33,269 nucleotides of DNA from CAYGWX01 sp964353855 [NCBI: uncultured bacterium]. Its GTDB lineage: Bacteria; Edwardsbacteria; CAYGWX01. Below the pieces are notes generated by a model. The model was given only the letters and a program-made list of their open reading frames with translations. It made no database searches and was not told where the DNA came from. The stretch is from contig CAYGWX010000021.1 in assembly GCA_964353855.1 (NCBI GenBank), positions 1 to 33,269 of the forward strand, read 5' to 3'. Position numbers and translations under genes: made by a program. This document shows, one piece after another, positions 1 to 8,968 of the stretch (its first letter is position 1; every line of letters begins with the position of its first letter).

Positions 1-341
1 TCCCAGCGCTTCATCCGGCCGTAGAGGTCCCGGAACCAGCGCTCGCCCCGGCCCGTGGCACAGGGGCCCTCTTTGATGAGCTTGTCCCGCTTGCGGATCC
101 AGAAGCGGTTCGCGGCGCGGTCGATGACCATGTAAAAATCGTCCAGCTTCATGGCCTCCTTCTCTTCGTGGAGGCGCTGGACTAAAAGCGTCAACTCCTC
201 CCGCTTCTGGCGCTCGACGGTCAGCTGGTGTTGGAGGCTCCGGAGGCTCGTCAGGGCCCGGAAGCCCAGGAAGCCTCCCAACAGAACAAGCACCGCGATG
301 AGGACGATCCCAGCCCCGCGAAGGTTGATCTCTAAGTCCAC
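1..341 (-). CDS. L,D-transpeptidase (YkuD family), N-terminal part, cut by window edge
   Basis: Partial gene running off the left edge; 113 residues are visible from a GTG at 341. An in-frame TAA lies only a few codons upstream, so this is the first usable start; a GAGGG purine run just before it is a close ribosome site. Residues about 10-28 form a single membrane anchor and 30-65 are charged and probably coiled-coil. From about residue 70 the sequence (FYMVIDRAANRFWIRK, then CATG) matches the first strands of a YkuD domain, which in this family makes 3-3 crosslinks in peptidoglycan or anchors proteins to it. The catalytic Cys/His lie outside the window, so activity cannot be checked. It follows the M15-type peptidase after 17 nt, in the same operon, which fits a cell-wall role. 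Confidence 0.7.
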   Translation of the reverse strand, partial: MDLEINLRGAGIVLIAVLVLLGGFLGFRALTSLRSLQHQLTVERQKREELTLLVQRLHEEKEAMKLDDFYMVIDRAANRFWIRKRDKLIKEGPCATGRGERWFRDLYGRMKRW

Positions 342-358
342 GTCCCTCTTTTTTTAAC

Positions 359-1414
359 TCAATGTTTGGGCTTGCGGGGAACGGCCGTTCTGGCCCGAGG
401 ATGATGGCGGTGGCGGTGATAGTGACGCCGGCCGCCGCCTCGCCAGGTCACGGACTGGCCGCGGATGTCCACATGCACGAAGGGCCCCCGCAGCCTGCGG
501 CCGCTGTAGGAGGCATAGCCGCCGACGAAGATCCCGACATCGTTCAAGGCCAGGGCCTTCTTGGCCAGGAGATCGGCGTCCTTGCGGGTCGCCTTCCTGT
601 CCCCGTCCAGGTCGTCCATCCGTCCATCCCCATCCTCGTCCACCACGATGTCCGAGGCCCCGCCGAACATATGCTGGCTCTCCCGGGCGGCGCGGCGCGA
701 ACGGTTATAAGCCGGGGTCCGGAAACCCGAGAGGATCCGGAGCCCGGTGCAAGGATAGCCTTCGGAGGAGAGCTTCTGGATCAGGATCTCAAGCTTCTGC
801 ACCAAGCGCATGTCCAGGGCTTCGAACGAGGGCAGGGATCGGCTGGTCTTGCAAAGGAAGTCGCCGAGTTTGAAATGCTCGGAGATATAGGTGTCTTTGT
901 TGTCCCGGGTCACCGGGATGAAGCCCCGCGGCACCTCGAAGCCATGCTTGCTTAAGGGGTAGTTCCCGATGTAGAAGTCCTCCAGCCAACCGTCCTGGAG
1001 GGAGTCGGAGGGCATGAGCACGATCAGGTTCACCCGGTGCTGGGGATCGCTTTTGACCTCAGCGTCCAGGAGCTCTTTGTCGGTCAGGGGGTAAAGGCCG
1101 GGAGTCAGGGGAGCCTTCCAGGAGAGCTCCCGCATTTTCCAGCGGCTGGAGCTGTCCTGCCCCGGCGGGGTGCGGTAAAAGGCTTTGGCCTTGAGATCCT
1201 GGACCGAGGCCACGAGGACCTGCTCTGGGACGAAGATCCGGAGCTTGACCTCCTCCCCGGGCAGGACGCAGTAGGTGAACACGTGGTTGTCCAGCCACTC
1301 CCCGTTGACCTCCACGAAAAAGTTCTTGTTCACTTCGCAACGCGTCCAGGCCGGGAAGCCCGGAAGAGCTATGCCCAGAAGCCAAATGCCGGTCAGGAGC
1401 AAGAGGCGCTTCAT
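359..1414 (-). CDS. Secreted M15-type (D-Ala-D-Ala carboxypeptidase-like) peptidase
   Basis: 351 residues with a clear signal peptide (MKRLLLLTGIWLLGIALPG). The N-terminal half (about 30-160) is an unrecognised beta-rich domain. Residues about 180-325 resemble the M15A/DUF882 fold: H248 and D255 in SQHMFGGASDI, and H314 and D316 in FVHVDIRG, are in the right order for zinc ligands. Members of this group cleave peptidoglycan stem peptides in the periplasm. Between these motifs, residues 259-268 read DEDGDGRMDD, an EF-hand/dockerin-like calcium loop. The C-terminus is an Arg/His-rich tail (HYHRHRHH). The ATG overlaps the mnmA stop by 4 nt, and an L,D-transpeptidase follows, so the three genes are co-transcribed. 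The fold assignment is good; the exact substrate is not known. Confidence 0.75.
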   Translation of the reverse strand: MKRLLLLTGIWLLGIALPGFPAWTRCEVNKNFFVEVNGEWLDNHVFTYCVLPGEEVKLRIFVPEQVLVASVQDLKAKAFYRTPPGQDSSSRWKMRELSWKAPLTPGLYPLTDKELLDAEVKSDPQHRVNLIVLMPSDSLQDGWLEDFYIGNYPLSKHGFEVPRGFIPVTRDNKDTYISEHFKLGDFLCKTSRSLPSFEALDMRLVQKLEILIQKLSSEGYPCTGLRILSGFRTPAYNRSRRAARESQHMFGGASDIVVDEDGDGRMDDLDGDRKATRKDADLLAKKALALNDVGIFVGGYASYSGRRLRGPFVHVDIRGQSVTWRGGGRRHYHRHRHHPRARTAVPRKPKH

Positions 1415-2511
1415 GGTTCCTCCTTTGGGCCGAGGATCGGCCCGATGATCCCACCTCCCAGGACCTCGTCCCGGGAGTAGAAAACCACGGACTGCCCGGG
1501 GGCGATGGCGCGCACCGGCACATCGAAGGCAATGCTCACGTCTGTTCCTTCAGGAAAAACCGTTCCCATCTCCCCTTGATGATTGTAACGGATCTTGCAG
1601 CGGGCCCGGACCGGGCCCTCCGGGGCTCTTCCGCAGATCCAGTTGACGTCCCGGGCCACGCAGGTTCGCTGGTAAAGCTCGGAATCTTCTCCCACCCGCA
1701 CCTCCCGTCGCCGGGCGTCGATCGCTGTTACATAGACCGGACGCCCCAAGGAGACGTTTAGACCGCTCCGCTGGCCGACCGTGAAACGCGCGATGCCGGA
1801 ATGCCTGCCCAGAGGACGGCCTGAGGCATCCACGATGTCCCCCTCTTCCGGGGCCGCCCTCCGGGCCACGAAGGCGGGGTAATCCCCGTCCGGAACGAAG
1901 CAGATCTCCTGGCTTTCGGGCTTCCCGGCATTTCTCAAGCCCAAGCTCCGGGCCTGGGCCCGGACATCCACCTTGGTCAGGTCTCCGAGCGGAAAGAATA
2001 TCCGGGACAGCTTCTCCTGGGTGAGGCCCCAGAGGGCATAGGACTGATCCTTGTCCTGGTCCCGGCCCCGGAGTAGCTTGAAGCCACCGGCTTCCTTTTC
2101 GACCTGGGCGTAATGGCCTGTCGCCATCGCCCCGCAATCCAGGGCTTCGGCCTTCCTGAGGAAGGTTCCGAACTTGATCTTCGTGTTGCAGACCACGCAG
2201 GGATTAGGGGTCCGGCCCTGGCTGTACTCGGAAATGAAGTCCCTGATGACCGCCTGCTCGAATTCGTTCTCAAGATCCAGCACGTAGTGCGGGATGCCCA
2301 GCCCGGAACAAACCGATTGGGCGTCTTCGATGGCCTCCAGGGAGCAACAGCTCGTTTCCATAGCCGGGGTCTCGGAATAACAGAAAAGCTTCATGGTGGC
2401 TCCGAGGACCTCATAGCCCTGCTTCAGGAGAAGGGCAGCGGAAACAGAACTGTCCACCCCTCCGCTCATGGCCACCAAAACCTTCATACCCCTGATCGCT
2501 TGCTCAGCCAT
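1411..2511 (-). CDS. mnmA: tRNA-specific 2-thiouridylase MnmA
   Basis: 366 residues, the usual length for MnmA, which adds sulfur to U34 of Lys, Glu and Gln tRNAs using ATP and a persulfide relay. The ATP-pyrophosphatase P-loop SGGVDSS is at residues 16-22. The two catalytic cysteines are C105 in TPNPCVVCN and C204 in SQEICFVPDGDY. GHYAQ and DQDKDQSYAL are also family signatures. A short N-terminal stretch (MAEQAIRG) precedes the MKVLVAMSGG core, so a start nine codons downstream is possible. It leads an operon with two cell-wall enzymes, with a 4-nt overlap to the next gene; this looks like genome compaction rather than shared function. Confidence 0.96.
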   Translation of the reverse strand: MAEQAIRGMKVLVAMSGGVDSSVSAALLLKQGYEVLGATMKLFCYSETPAMETSCCSLEAIEDAQSVCSGLGIPHYVLDLENEFEQAVIRDFISEYSQGRTPNPCVVCNTKIKFGTFLRKAEALDCGAMATGHYAQVEKEAGGFKLLRGRDQDKDQSYALWGLTQEKLSRIFFPLGDLTKVDVRAQARSLGLRNAGKPESQEICFVPDGDYPAFVARRAAPEEGDIVDASGRPLGRHSGIARFTVGQRSGLNVSLGRPVYVTAIDARRREVRVGEDSELYQRTCVARDVNWICGRAPEGPVRARCKIRYNHQGEMGTVFPEGTDVSIAFDVPVRAIAPGQSVVFYSRDEVLGGGIIGPILGPKEEP

Positions 2512-2575
2512 GGGATATCACAAGCGGCCGAAACGAGACGCTTCAGCCGGGAAGAACTTGCCATCTAACGGTTTA

Positions 2576-2605
2576 ATTATATATGAGTTGGGCGGTAAAA
2601 ATCAA
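2576..2605 (-). promoter_or_regulatory. Sigma-70-type promoter of the mnmA operon
   Basis: On the minus strand, TTGATT (2605-2600) and TATAAT (2581-2576) are separated by 18 bp. The predicted transcription start is near 2569, about 57 nt before the mnmA ATG. Confidence 0.7.
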
Positions 2606-2632
2606 GAAAATAATTGCACGGCATGTAAACAT

Positions 2633-2658
2633 AAAGGGTCGAGCCGGGGGACTCGACC
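2633..2658 (-). terminator. Rho-independent terminator after the response regulator
   Basis: Inverted repeat GGTCGAG (2637-2643) / CTCGACC (2652-2658) with an 8-nt loop. On the minus strand it is followed by CTTTATGTTTA, a modest U-rich tail. It lies 27 nt after the response-regulator stop. Confidence 0.6.
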
Positions 2659-2684
2659 ATGGATTCTGGACTGGTCTTCCTCTT

Positions 2685-3458
2685 TTACATGAATCTCTCC
2701 ACCCGGAAAGTGCCCTCGACCTGGGCCAGGATCGTAGCCAGGGCTTCTTCGCCTTCGGATTGGTCCCAGGCGACCTTGACGAGCTCCCCGGATTTGAACT
2801 CCATAACCCCCTCCTTGCCCTGAGCCTTGAAGGTCACCGACCCGGTCCACCCTCCGATCAGGAACAGGTCCACCACGGACAGGGCCGAGATCTGGGTGAG
2901 CTCACCCTCGAAGGTCCTCTCGTGTTCCTGGAGGAGAGCCCGGGTCTGGTCGGCGTCCACCAGACGCTCGTTCACGGCCTGGACAAGGTCTTTGCGGGTG
3001 AACGGTTTGACGATGTACCGCTGGCAGCCCAGGAGGAACCCCTGGGCCCGGTCGATTGTCCCTTTTTTCACGGTCAGGAACATGAGCGGGATCGGCTTCA
3101 GCACGGGATTGTTCTTGATGCGTCTGCAGAGCTCGAAGCCGTCCATCCCGGGCATCATGACGTCGGTGACGATCAGGTCCGGGAAGCCGGTCGGGCCCCA
3201 TTCCGGGCTGGTGTAGATCTTGCGCAGGGCCTCCTGGCCGTCCCCGGCCTGGACCACCTTGTAGCCAGCCTCGGTCAGGAGCTTGACGAGCACATCGCGG
3301 ACCAGGGGCTCGTCGTCCACGACCAGGACCACATGGCCAGTATCCGGGGCCGGAAGGCGGCCCTCCTCTTCGGTCTCCGGTCCGGGAAGCTCCCCCCCGG
3401 GGACCGGCCCGGCAGGGCCAGGAAGGACCGGGTTGTTGTCTTGCGGAAATTCGTTCAC
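2685..3458 (-). CDS. Response regulator with PATAN (DUF4388) output domain
   Basis: About 257 residues. After a Pro/Gly-rich N-terminal segment of about 40 residues comes a receiver domain. In the numbering of the longer TTG reading at 3467 the acidic pair is D51-D52, the phospho-acceptor D102 in VTDVMMPGMDG, the switch T132 and the conserved K154 in YIVKPF. The rest (from FEGELTQISALSVVDL to the end) matches the PATAN/DUF4388 domain, a non-DNA-binding module found in PatA-like regulators. The GTG at 3458 is preferred because GAGG lies 9 nt upstream; the TTG at 3467 is too close to that site. It has its own promoter and terminator, and no partner kinase is visible. The input signal and target are unknown. 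Confidence 0.88.
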   Translation of the reverse strand: MNEFPQDNNPVLPGPAGPVPGGELPGPETEEEGRLPAPDTGHVVLVVDDEPLVRDVLVKLLTEAGYKVVQAGDGQEALRKIYTSPEWGPTGFPDLIVTDVMMPGMDGFELCRRIKNNPVLKPIPLMFLTVKKGTIDRAQGFLLGCQRYIVKPFTRKDLVQAVNERLVDADQTRALLQEHERTFEGELTQISALSVVDLFLIGGWTGSVTFKAQGKEGVMEFKSGELVKVAWDQSEGEEALATILAQVEGTFRVERFM

Positions 3459-3508
3459 CCTTACCAACCTCTCCTTTGTTTAAAATACCTGCCCGACTCG
3501 CTCTTGTT

Positions 3509-3538
3509 ATTATACTTCATGTTTGAGGGAAAATGCAA
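3509..3538 (-). promoter_or_regulatory. Sigma-70-type promoter of the response regulator
   Basis: TTGCAT (3538-3533) and TATAAT (3514-3509), 18-bp spacing, on the minus strand. The start site is predicted near 3502, about 44 nt before the GTG start. Confidence 0.65.
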
Positions 3539-3638
3539 GGGAAACGAACGAGCCAGCGGGGGCGGGCCCGGGATGATGCCTCATTCATCCGCCGAATCCA
3601 AGGGGGAGATGACCTGAGGGAGAGGGTGGAAACACCGT

Positions 3639-3665
3639 AAAAAAAAGCGATCCATTAAAGATCGC
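3639..3665 (-). terminator. Rho-independent terminator of the dehydratase/zinc-ribbon operon
   Basis: Stem GCGATC (3647-3652) / GATCGC (3660-3665) with a 7-nt loop. It is followed on the minus strand by eight T residues (3646-3639). It lies about 33 nt after the stop at 3698. Confidence 0.85.
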
Positions 3666-3697
3666 CCGATGAGGCCCCGGCCCGTTGAGGAGGAGGG

Positions 3698-4420
3698 CTA
3701 TTCCAATCGCAGGTTCGTCTCGACGACCTCCACCATGATCTTTCCCGAGGTGTCGGTGGCTCCGGGGAGGAACACGTCGAACGTCTCGCCGGTCCCCGGC
3801 AAGACGTTCTCCACATAGAAGGTCTGGGAGGCGCCGCCCTGGGAGAGCCGGAACCTGGCGTCCACGGTGAAGGCTTTCTCGTTCACGACCACGCCCTTGA
3901 CCCGCATGCCGGAGGACTCCCGCACCGCGGAGCGGGGCCTCACCGCATACCCGGCGCCGATCTCCTGGAACCCGGGGAAGGAGAGTTCAACCCGGCCACC
4001 CAATCCTGAGGATTGGGCCTGACGGGAGGCCAGGTCTTTGAAGTGGGAATCCAGGCTCTCCAACCTGATCCCCAGGCGTGCGAACAGGACATAGGTGAAG
4101 AGCAGGATCACGACCGCCATGATCGAACCGACCAATAGGGCCTGCCGGAGCCGGGCAATCCTCCAGCGTCCGGCCAGAGAGACCTCGGGATGGAGCATCT
4201 CGCCGTGGCCCGAGACCATGGCCTCGGTCACCGGGTCGAAGCCCAGGTCGTGCTGGCAATTGGGACAGAGGAAGCGGATTTTGGAGGCCTCCCCACCCAG
4301 GTCCAGGCGGAAGGCGTTGAAGTCTCCGGCAAACCCGCAGGCCGTGCACACGAAGCGCTGGCCGGTCCGCTGAAACACGGAGATCCAGAGGTTGCGCTGC
4401 TTGGGGGTCTCTTCGGCCAC
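3698..4420 (-). CDS. Zinc-ribbon, single-pass membrane protein of unknown function
   Basis: 240 residues from a GTG; an in-frame stop four codons upstream leaves no earlier start, although no good ribosome site is seen. A four-cysteine zinc ribbon is formed by C25-x2-C28 and C52-x2-C55. A hydrophobic helix spans about 94-114 and should place the remaining ~125 residues outside the membrane. That C-terminal part is beta-rich and resembles the general layout of zinc-ribbon plus DUF3426-like proteins, though I cannot assign a family. It lies 62 nt behind the nucleotide-sugar dehydratase, with no terminator between them, so it is probably co-transcribed. Function unknown. Confidence 0.75.
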   Translation of the reverse strand: MAEETPKQRNLWISVFQRTGQRFVCTACGFAGDFNAFRLDLGGEASKIRFLCPNCQHDLGFDPVTEAMVSGHGEMLHPEVSLAGRWRIARLRQALLVGSIMAVVILLFTYVLFARLGIRLESLDSHFKDLASRQAQSSGLGGRVELSFPGFQEIGAGYAVRPRSAVRESSGMRVKGVVVNEKAFTVDARFRLSQGGASQTFYVENVLPGTGETFDVFLPGATDTSGKIMVEVVETNLRLE

Positions 4421-4482
4421 GGGCTGGGGTCAGCAGGGTTTATGGCGAGGGGGAACGTCCGACGGGAAAGACCGGGCGGGGA

Positions 4483-6411
4483 TCAGGAGGATCCCCCCGG
4501 GCTCCCGGTTCGGGCGAAGGGGTTCACGGGTGAAGCCGGGGAGGAGGACGGGTCGTACTCCGGGACCAGATCGGTCAGCAGCTTGCGCACGTCGCGCTCG
4601 GTCATGAACGGGATCTTTCTCCCGAACCAGTCCAGCTGGCCGTTCATCTCCGGAAGCGAACTGATCCGGGCTTTCATGATCTTGGGGTGGGCCGTGGGCA
4701 CGGGGACCTCGTCGGAGTTCCAGAGCTCCTCGTGCATCTTCTCTCCCGGGCGGAGCCCGGTGAAGGAGATCGGGATGTGGGTCTCGGGAGCCAGGCGGGT
4801 GAGGGCGATCAGGTCCCGAGCCAGGTCCAGGATCCGGATCGGCTGGCCCATGTCCAGAATAAAGACCTCCCCGCCCAGGCCCAGGGAAGCGGCCTGGAGG
4901 ATGAGCTGGCAGGACTCCGGGATGGTCATGAAGAAGCGCGTCATCTCGGGATGGGTGACGGTGACCGGGCCGCCCTTGGCGATCTGCTCCCGGAAGGTCG
5001 GGATCACGCTCCCGGAGGAGTCCAGGACGTTTCCGAACCGCACCGTGAGGTAGCGGGTGATCCGGCTCTCGGGCCCGGAGGCGAGCTTGCGGAGGTAAAG
5101 CTCACAGGCCCGCTTGGTCGCCCCCATGACGCATAACGGCTTGACGGCCTTGTCCGTAGACACCAGGAGAAAGACCTCCACCCCGAAGGAAGCGGCCAGG
5201 TCGGCGACGTTCTGGGTGCCCAGGACGTTGTTCTCGAAGGCGGCCCGGACGTTGGACTCGCACAGCGGGACGTGCTTGTAGGCCGCGGCATGGAAGATGG
5301 CGTGGGGATGGGTCTCGCGCAGCAGGCCTTCCATCTGGTCGCGGTCGGCGACGTCGGCCAGGATCGGAAGGAAGGGGATCCCCCGGCGGGACTTCTGGAG
5401 TTCCTGCTCGATCTGGAAGAGGTTATATTCCTCGCGCTCGACCAGGATCAGACCCATCGGGGCGAAGCTCAGGATCTGGCGGCACAGCTCGGAGCCGATC
5501 GAACCCCCGGCCCCGGTGACCATCACCCGCTTGCCCCAGAGGAAGCGGCCGATCCCCTCGCGGTCGGTCTCCACGGGCGGGCGGCGCAGGAGGTCCTCGA
5601 TGCGGAGCTCGCGAACCTGGGAAAGCTCCACCCGGCCGTCCATGACCTCGGCGATCCCGGGCAGGGTGCGGTACGGCACCAGGGCTTTCCGGCAGTTCTG
5701 GACGACCTTTTTCATCTCCTCGCCCGTGGCCGTGGGCATGGCGATGATGACCTCGTCGATCTTGAACGAAGCCGTCAGGCGCTGGAGGTCCTCCCCTTTC
5801 CCCAGGATGGGCTTGCCGTGCAAGGAGAGGCCCACCTTCTTGGGGTTGTCGTCCACGTAGCCTAAGATCTCCAGGGCCGCGGTGCGCTTGATCGATACTT
5901 CCCGGGCGATCGACTCTCCGGCGTCCCCGGCGCCGTAGATGATCACCCGCTTGTGCCGGGCCCGGCCGGACGTGCTTGGAGGCTGGAATCTGAATTTCTG
6001 ATGCTCATACACCATCCGGATGGCGACCCGGGAGCCTCCAATAAACACCATGCCCAGGAGCGAGTCGATCAGGAAGACCCCCAGAGCCATGCCCTGGGGA
6101 CGGCCCAGGAGGCCGCAGGGAAACAGCACGAGCAGGGTCGCCAGGGTCGCCAGGAGGTTGGCCAGAACCACCCGGATCAGCTCCCGCATGCCGGCGTAAC
6201 GGAACATCCCGCGATAGAGCTTCATCAGGAACAAAATGCCCACCTGAAGAAGGACCGCCAAGGGCAGGGTTTCGCGAATGAGCCCGCCCAAGCCGGGCTC
6301 GTCCAGGGTCCCGTAGCGCAGCCAGACCGAGGTCAAAAAGGCCAGCACCAGGAGAAGAAAATCCCCGGCCAGGATCAGAATCCGCCGTTTGCGGCGGAAG
6401 AAGGCCCTCAT
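4483..6411 (-). CDS. Membrane nucleotide-sugar 4,6-dehydratase (CapD/FlaA1/PglF type)
   Basis: 642 residues. Four transmembrane helices occupy about 10-135. A first Rossmann-like domain begins with YGAGDAGES (159-167). The catalytic short-chain-dehydrogenase domain begins with VTGAGGSIGSE (298-308), and HAAAYKHVPL follows. The active site reads STDKAVKPLCVMGATK, with M429 at the usual Tyr position and K433; this Met-for-Tyr change is typical of the long inverting 4,6-dehydratases. Such enzymes convert UDP-GlcNAc-type sugars to 4-keto-6-deoxy sugars for polysaccharide or glycan synthesis at the inner membrane. The start has an excellent AGGAGG site 7 nt upstream. A strong promoter lies about 180 nt upstream. 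The precise sugar substrate cannot be read from sequence. Confidence 0.92.
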   Translation of the reverse strand: MRAFFRRKRRILILAGDFLLLVLAFLTSVWLRYGTLDEPGLGGLIRETLPLAVLLQVGILFLMKLYRGMFRYAGMRELIRVVLANLLATLATLLVLFPCGLLGRPQGMALGVFLIDSLLGMVFIGGSRVAIRMVYEHQKFRFQPPSTSGRARHKRVIIYGAGDAGESIAREVSIKRTAALEILGYVDDNPKKVGLSLHGKPILGKGEDLQRLTASFKIDEVIIAMPTATGEEMKKVVQNCRKALVPYRTLPGIAEVMDGRVELSQVRELRIEDLLRRPPVETDREGIGRFLWGKRVMVTGAGGSIGSELCRQILSFAPMGLILVEREEYNLFQIEQELQKSRRGIPFLPILADVADRDQMEGLLRETHPHAIFHAAAYKHVPLCESNVRAAFENNVLGTQNVADLAASFGVEVFLLVSTDKAVKPLCVMGATKRACELYLRKLASGPESRITRYLTVRFGNVLDSSGSVIPTFREQIAKGGPVTVTHPEMTRFFMTIPESCQLILQAASLGLGGEVFILDMGQPIRILDLARDLIALTRLAPETHIPISFTGLRPGEKMHEELWNSDEVPVPTAHPKIMKARISSLPEMNGQLDWFGRKIPFMTERDVRKLLTDLVPEYDPSSSPASPVNPFARTGSPGGSS

Positions 6412-6595
6412 GTCCGACCTCCTAAGGCAGAGAACAACGATGAAGAAATCTGAATGCTGCGCTCCTTAGATAAATATCACAGGGCAAATATCACGAGGTT
6501 TACCTGAAACGACCCGTTTAAAGATAAGACTTGAGACTGAACAACCCTTGAGCCCACGGATTTTCTCGCTTCCAGGGGGCTTTCAGGGGAACAAC

Positions 6596-6625
6596 ATTAT
6601 ACTGAATTTTACTCTAAAATGTCAA
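6596..6625 (-). promoter_or_regulatory. Perfect-hexamer sigma-70 promoter of the dehydratase operon
   Basis: TTGACA (6625-6620) and TATAAT (6601-6596) with 18-bp spacing on the minus strand. The predicted start is near 6589, giving a 5' leader of about 178 nt. Within the leader AAATATCAC occurs twice (6472-6480 and 6486-6494, 14-nt period). No known riboswitch is recognised. Confidence 0.88.
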
Positions 6626-6830
6626 GCGTAAAATTAATTTTTTTACTCCCGGGACGTATGTTCTTTTTAGATGCAATTCCCATGCCCATTTTTCTATTTT
6701 TTGAAATTATTGTTAACATTCTATTTTATAACAAGTTAATGCGACCACTGTTTCTGGTCAAAAAGGGAACGGAGGAGGAATTATCTCCCGGATGGGGAAA
6801 GAAATTCTTATTTTCACTGCCTGTCTACTC
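6626..6830. other. AT-rich intergenic stretch downstream of trpA
   Basis: The 205 bp between the dehydratase promoter and the trpA stop are strikingly AT-rich compared with all flanking genes. No clear U-tailed terminator is seen after trpA. A small GACCA/TGGTC hairpin is present near 6749-6764 without a T-tract on its 3' side. An ORF on the plus strand here has no ribosome site and is not called. Confidence 0.5.
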
Positions 6831-7679
6831 TTAAGCGCGCTCCCGCCTCCCGAAGCTGAAAGGGGGAGTCGCTGCGCAGGGCGACGATCCTGGATCGAAT
6901 CCTTCCTTAAGGGAGTTTAAAAACCGCCTGGCCTTTTCCTCTCCCCGCTTCCCCTCCCCCAGCCGGTCTAAAAGGGCTGAACCCACGATCACCCCGTCCG
7001 CCCAGGGGCTCAAGCAGGACACCTGGCGGGGATGGGAGATCCCGAATCCCACATACAAGGGTTTGTTGGAGAGTTTTCGGACGGCCCGTAGATACTCCAG
7101 GGTCTCCCCCCTGATCCCCCGGCGGGCCCCGGTGACCCCTTTCAGGGAGACGAGGTAGACGAACGCCTGCGACCCTTCAAGGATATCCCGGGCCCGGTCT
7201 AACCCCGTGGCCGGCGAAAGCAGGTGAACGAGCTCTATCCGGAAGCGATTCAAGACCCTCCGGACGGGCTCCCCCTCCTCCAGGGGCAGATCGGGAAACA
7301 GGACCGCTTGGAAATTGAGCCCGGCCAGCCGGGACGCCGCCCTCTCCAGCCCGTAGCGGAGGACCGGGTTGAGATAACTCATCAGCACGAGAGGCTTGCG
7401 GTTCCGGGACGAAGCCCGGGCCAGGAGCCGGAAGAACCCCTCCAGGTCCAGCCCCCGATTCAGGACCTCGTGGTAGGCCCTCTGGATCGTCGCGCCGTCG
7501 GCCAACGGGTCGGAGAAGGGAAAACCGATCTCCACCAGGTCGGAAACCTCCCGGACCATGTCGAGGCGCTTGAGGAATTCCTTTCCGTTGGGGTGGCCTG
7601 CAACCAGGTAGGAAACCAGAACCTTCTCCCCTCTCAGCTTTTTCTCCCGGAGAAGTGCGCTCAGGCTTCCGGGATTCAC
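6831..7679 (-). CDS. trpA: Tryptophan synthase alpha chain
   Basis: 282 residues, slightly longer than the usual ~265. TrpA releases indole from indole-3-glycerol phosphate as part of the alpha2beta2 tryptophan synthase. The catalytic pair appears as E50 in [15 protein letters not shown] and D61 in the same motif. GFGISH and DGVIVGSAL near the C-terminus form the phosphate-binding end of the TIM barrel. It starts with GTG, overlapping the trpB stop by 4 nt (GTGA), which indicates translational coupling. It is the last gene of the trp operon. The last ~25 residues are Pro/Ser/Arg-rich and not conserved. Confidence 0.96.
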   Translation of the reverse strand: MNPGSLSALLREKKLRGEKVLVSYLVAGHPNGKEFLKRLDMVREVSDLVEIGFPFSDPLADGATIQRAYHEVLNRGLDLEGFFRLLARASSRNRKPLVLMSYLNPVLRYGLERAASRLAGLNFQAVLFPDLPLEEGEPVRRVLNRFRIELVHLLSPATGLDRARDILEGSQAFVYLVSLKGVTGARRGIRGETLEYLRAVRKLSNKPLYVGFGISHPRQVSCLSPWADGVIVGSALLDRLGEGKRGEEKARRFLNSLKEGFDPGSSPCAATPPFSFGRRERA

Positions 7680-8968
7680 GAGCGCTCCCTCAGGATGTCC
7701 AGGTCCTTGTCCCCCCTGCCCGAAAGGCAGACGACCATGGTCTTGAGTCCGGGATCCTTCCGGATGAGACGCCGGGCAAAGGCCAGGGCATGCGCCGGCT
7801 CCAGGGCGGGCAGGATCCCCTCGCAGCGGGACAGGTCGCGAAAGGCCCGCAGGGCCTGCCGGTCGCTGACCGAAACATACTCCGCCCTCCCCGACTCTTT
7901 GAGCCAGGCATGCTCCGGCCCCACCCCGGGGTAATCCAGGCCGGCGGACACGGAATGGGTGGGCTGGATCTGACCCCCGGCGTCCTGGAGGACGTAGGAG
8001 TAACTGCCGTGCAGGATGCCCGGCCGGCCCCGGCCGAGCGTGGCGGCGTTCTCCCCCGGCCTCCCGCCCTTTCCCCCGGCTTCCACGCCGTATAGCCTAA
8101 CCGCCGGTCGGGGGATGAAGGGGGCGAACATCCCGATGGCGTTGGATCCCCCCCCCACGCAGGCCAGGACCGCATCCGGCAGCCGCCCCTCGGCCTTTGA
8201 AATCTGGCCGAGGGTCTCCCGCCCGATGACGGACTGGAACTCGCGGACCATCCGGGGATAGGGGTGGGGCCCGACGGAAGAGCCCAGGAGGTAATGGGTG
8301 GTGTCCACGTTCGTGACCCAGTCCCGGATGGCCTCGTTGATCGCGTCCTTCAGGGTCATCGAGCCCGAGGTCACCGTGACCACCTCAGCGCCGAGGAGCC
8401 GCATCCGCTGGACGTTCGGGGCCTGGCGCTCCAGGTCGGTCTTCCCCATGTACACCCGGCAGGAGAGCTTGAAAAGCGCCGAGACCGCGGCCGCGGCCAC
8501 GCCGTGCTGACCGGCCCCGGTCTCGGCCACGATCCGCTTTTTCCCGGCCTCCAGGGCCAGCAGGGCCTGCCCCACACAGTTGTTGATCTTGTGGGCACCG
8601 GTATGGCAGAGGTCTTCCCGCTTGAGGTAGATCCTCGTCCGCCCTCCCTTCGGGGAGGAGCGTCCATAGAATGCCTCCAGGTTTTGGGCCCGGAACAGGG
8701 GCGTGGGCCTTCCTCCGAAGTCCCGGAGGATGCGCTGGAATTCGGACTGAAACGCCCGGGAGGACCGACACCGGATGAAGTCCCTCTCCAGCTGGATCAG
8801 GGCTTCCATCAGCGTCTCCGGGACATACCGTCCCCCGAACGGCCCGAAGCGCCCTTCCTCAGGTCTGCGGTTGAGGGATCGGGACAGGAGGGAAGCGTTT
8901 ATATCAGTCCTCTCCCATTCTTTCCGGGTGGAGCGGGAGTCGGCGAGCGTCTTTCTCTCTCTCTTCAT
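7676..8968 (-). CDS. trpB: Tryptophan synthase beta chain
   Basis: 430 residues. TrpB condenses indole with serine using PLP. The PLP lysine is K127 in [19 protein letters not shown] is the phosphate loop; [13 protein letters not shown] is the family N-terminal signature, here starting at residue 41 rather than about 10. The extra ~35 N-terminal residues are charged and arise from a purine-rich tract. The ATG at 8968 has AAGGAG upstream, but the family homology starts well inside. The gene overlaps the end of the trpF reading frame by 65 nt. It belongs to the TrpB1 type, found beside trpA. Confidence 0.96.
   Translation of the reverse strand: MKRERKTLADSRSTRKEWERTDINASLLSRSLNRRPEEGRFGPFGGRYVPETLMEALIQLERDFIRCRSSRAFQSEFQRILRDFGGRPTPLFRAQNLEAFYGRSSPKGGRTRIYLKREDLCHTGAHKINNCVGQALLALEAGKKRIVAETGAGQHGVAAAAVSALFKLSCRVYMGKTDLERQAPNVQRMRLLGAEVVTVTSGSMTLKDAINEAIRDWVTNVDTTHYLLGSSVGPHPYPRMVREFQSVIGRETLGQISKAEGRLPDAVLACVGGGSNAIGMFAPFIPRPAVRLYGVEAGGKGGRPGENAATLGRGRPGILHGSYSYVLQDAGGQIQPTHSVSAGLDYPGVGPEHAWLKESGRAEYVSVSDRQALRAFRDLSRCEGILPALEPAHALAFARRLIRKDPGLKTMVVCLSGRGDKDLDILRERS

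Noticed and set aside
6412-6589. Cyclic di-GMP or other known riboswitch in the dehydratase leader
   Set aside because: None of the conserved core motifs could be found by eye; only a short direct repeat is present.
6619-6834. 71-codon plus-strand ORF in the AT-rich gap after trpA, with a hydrophobic product
   Set aside because: No ribosome site and it starts inside the -35 box of a strong minus-strand promoter; the hydrophobicity is explained by T-rich sequence.
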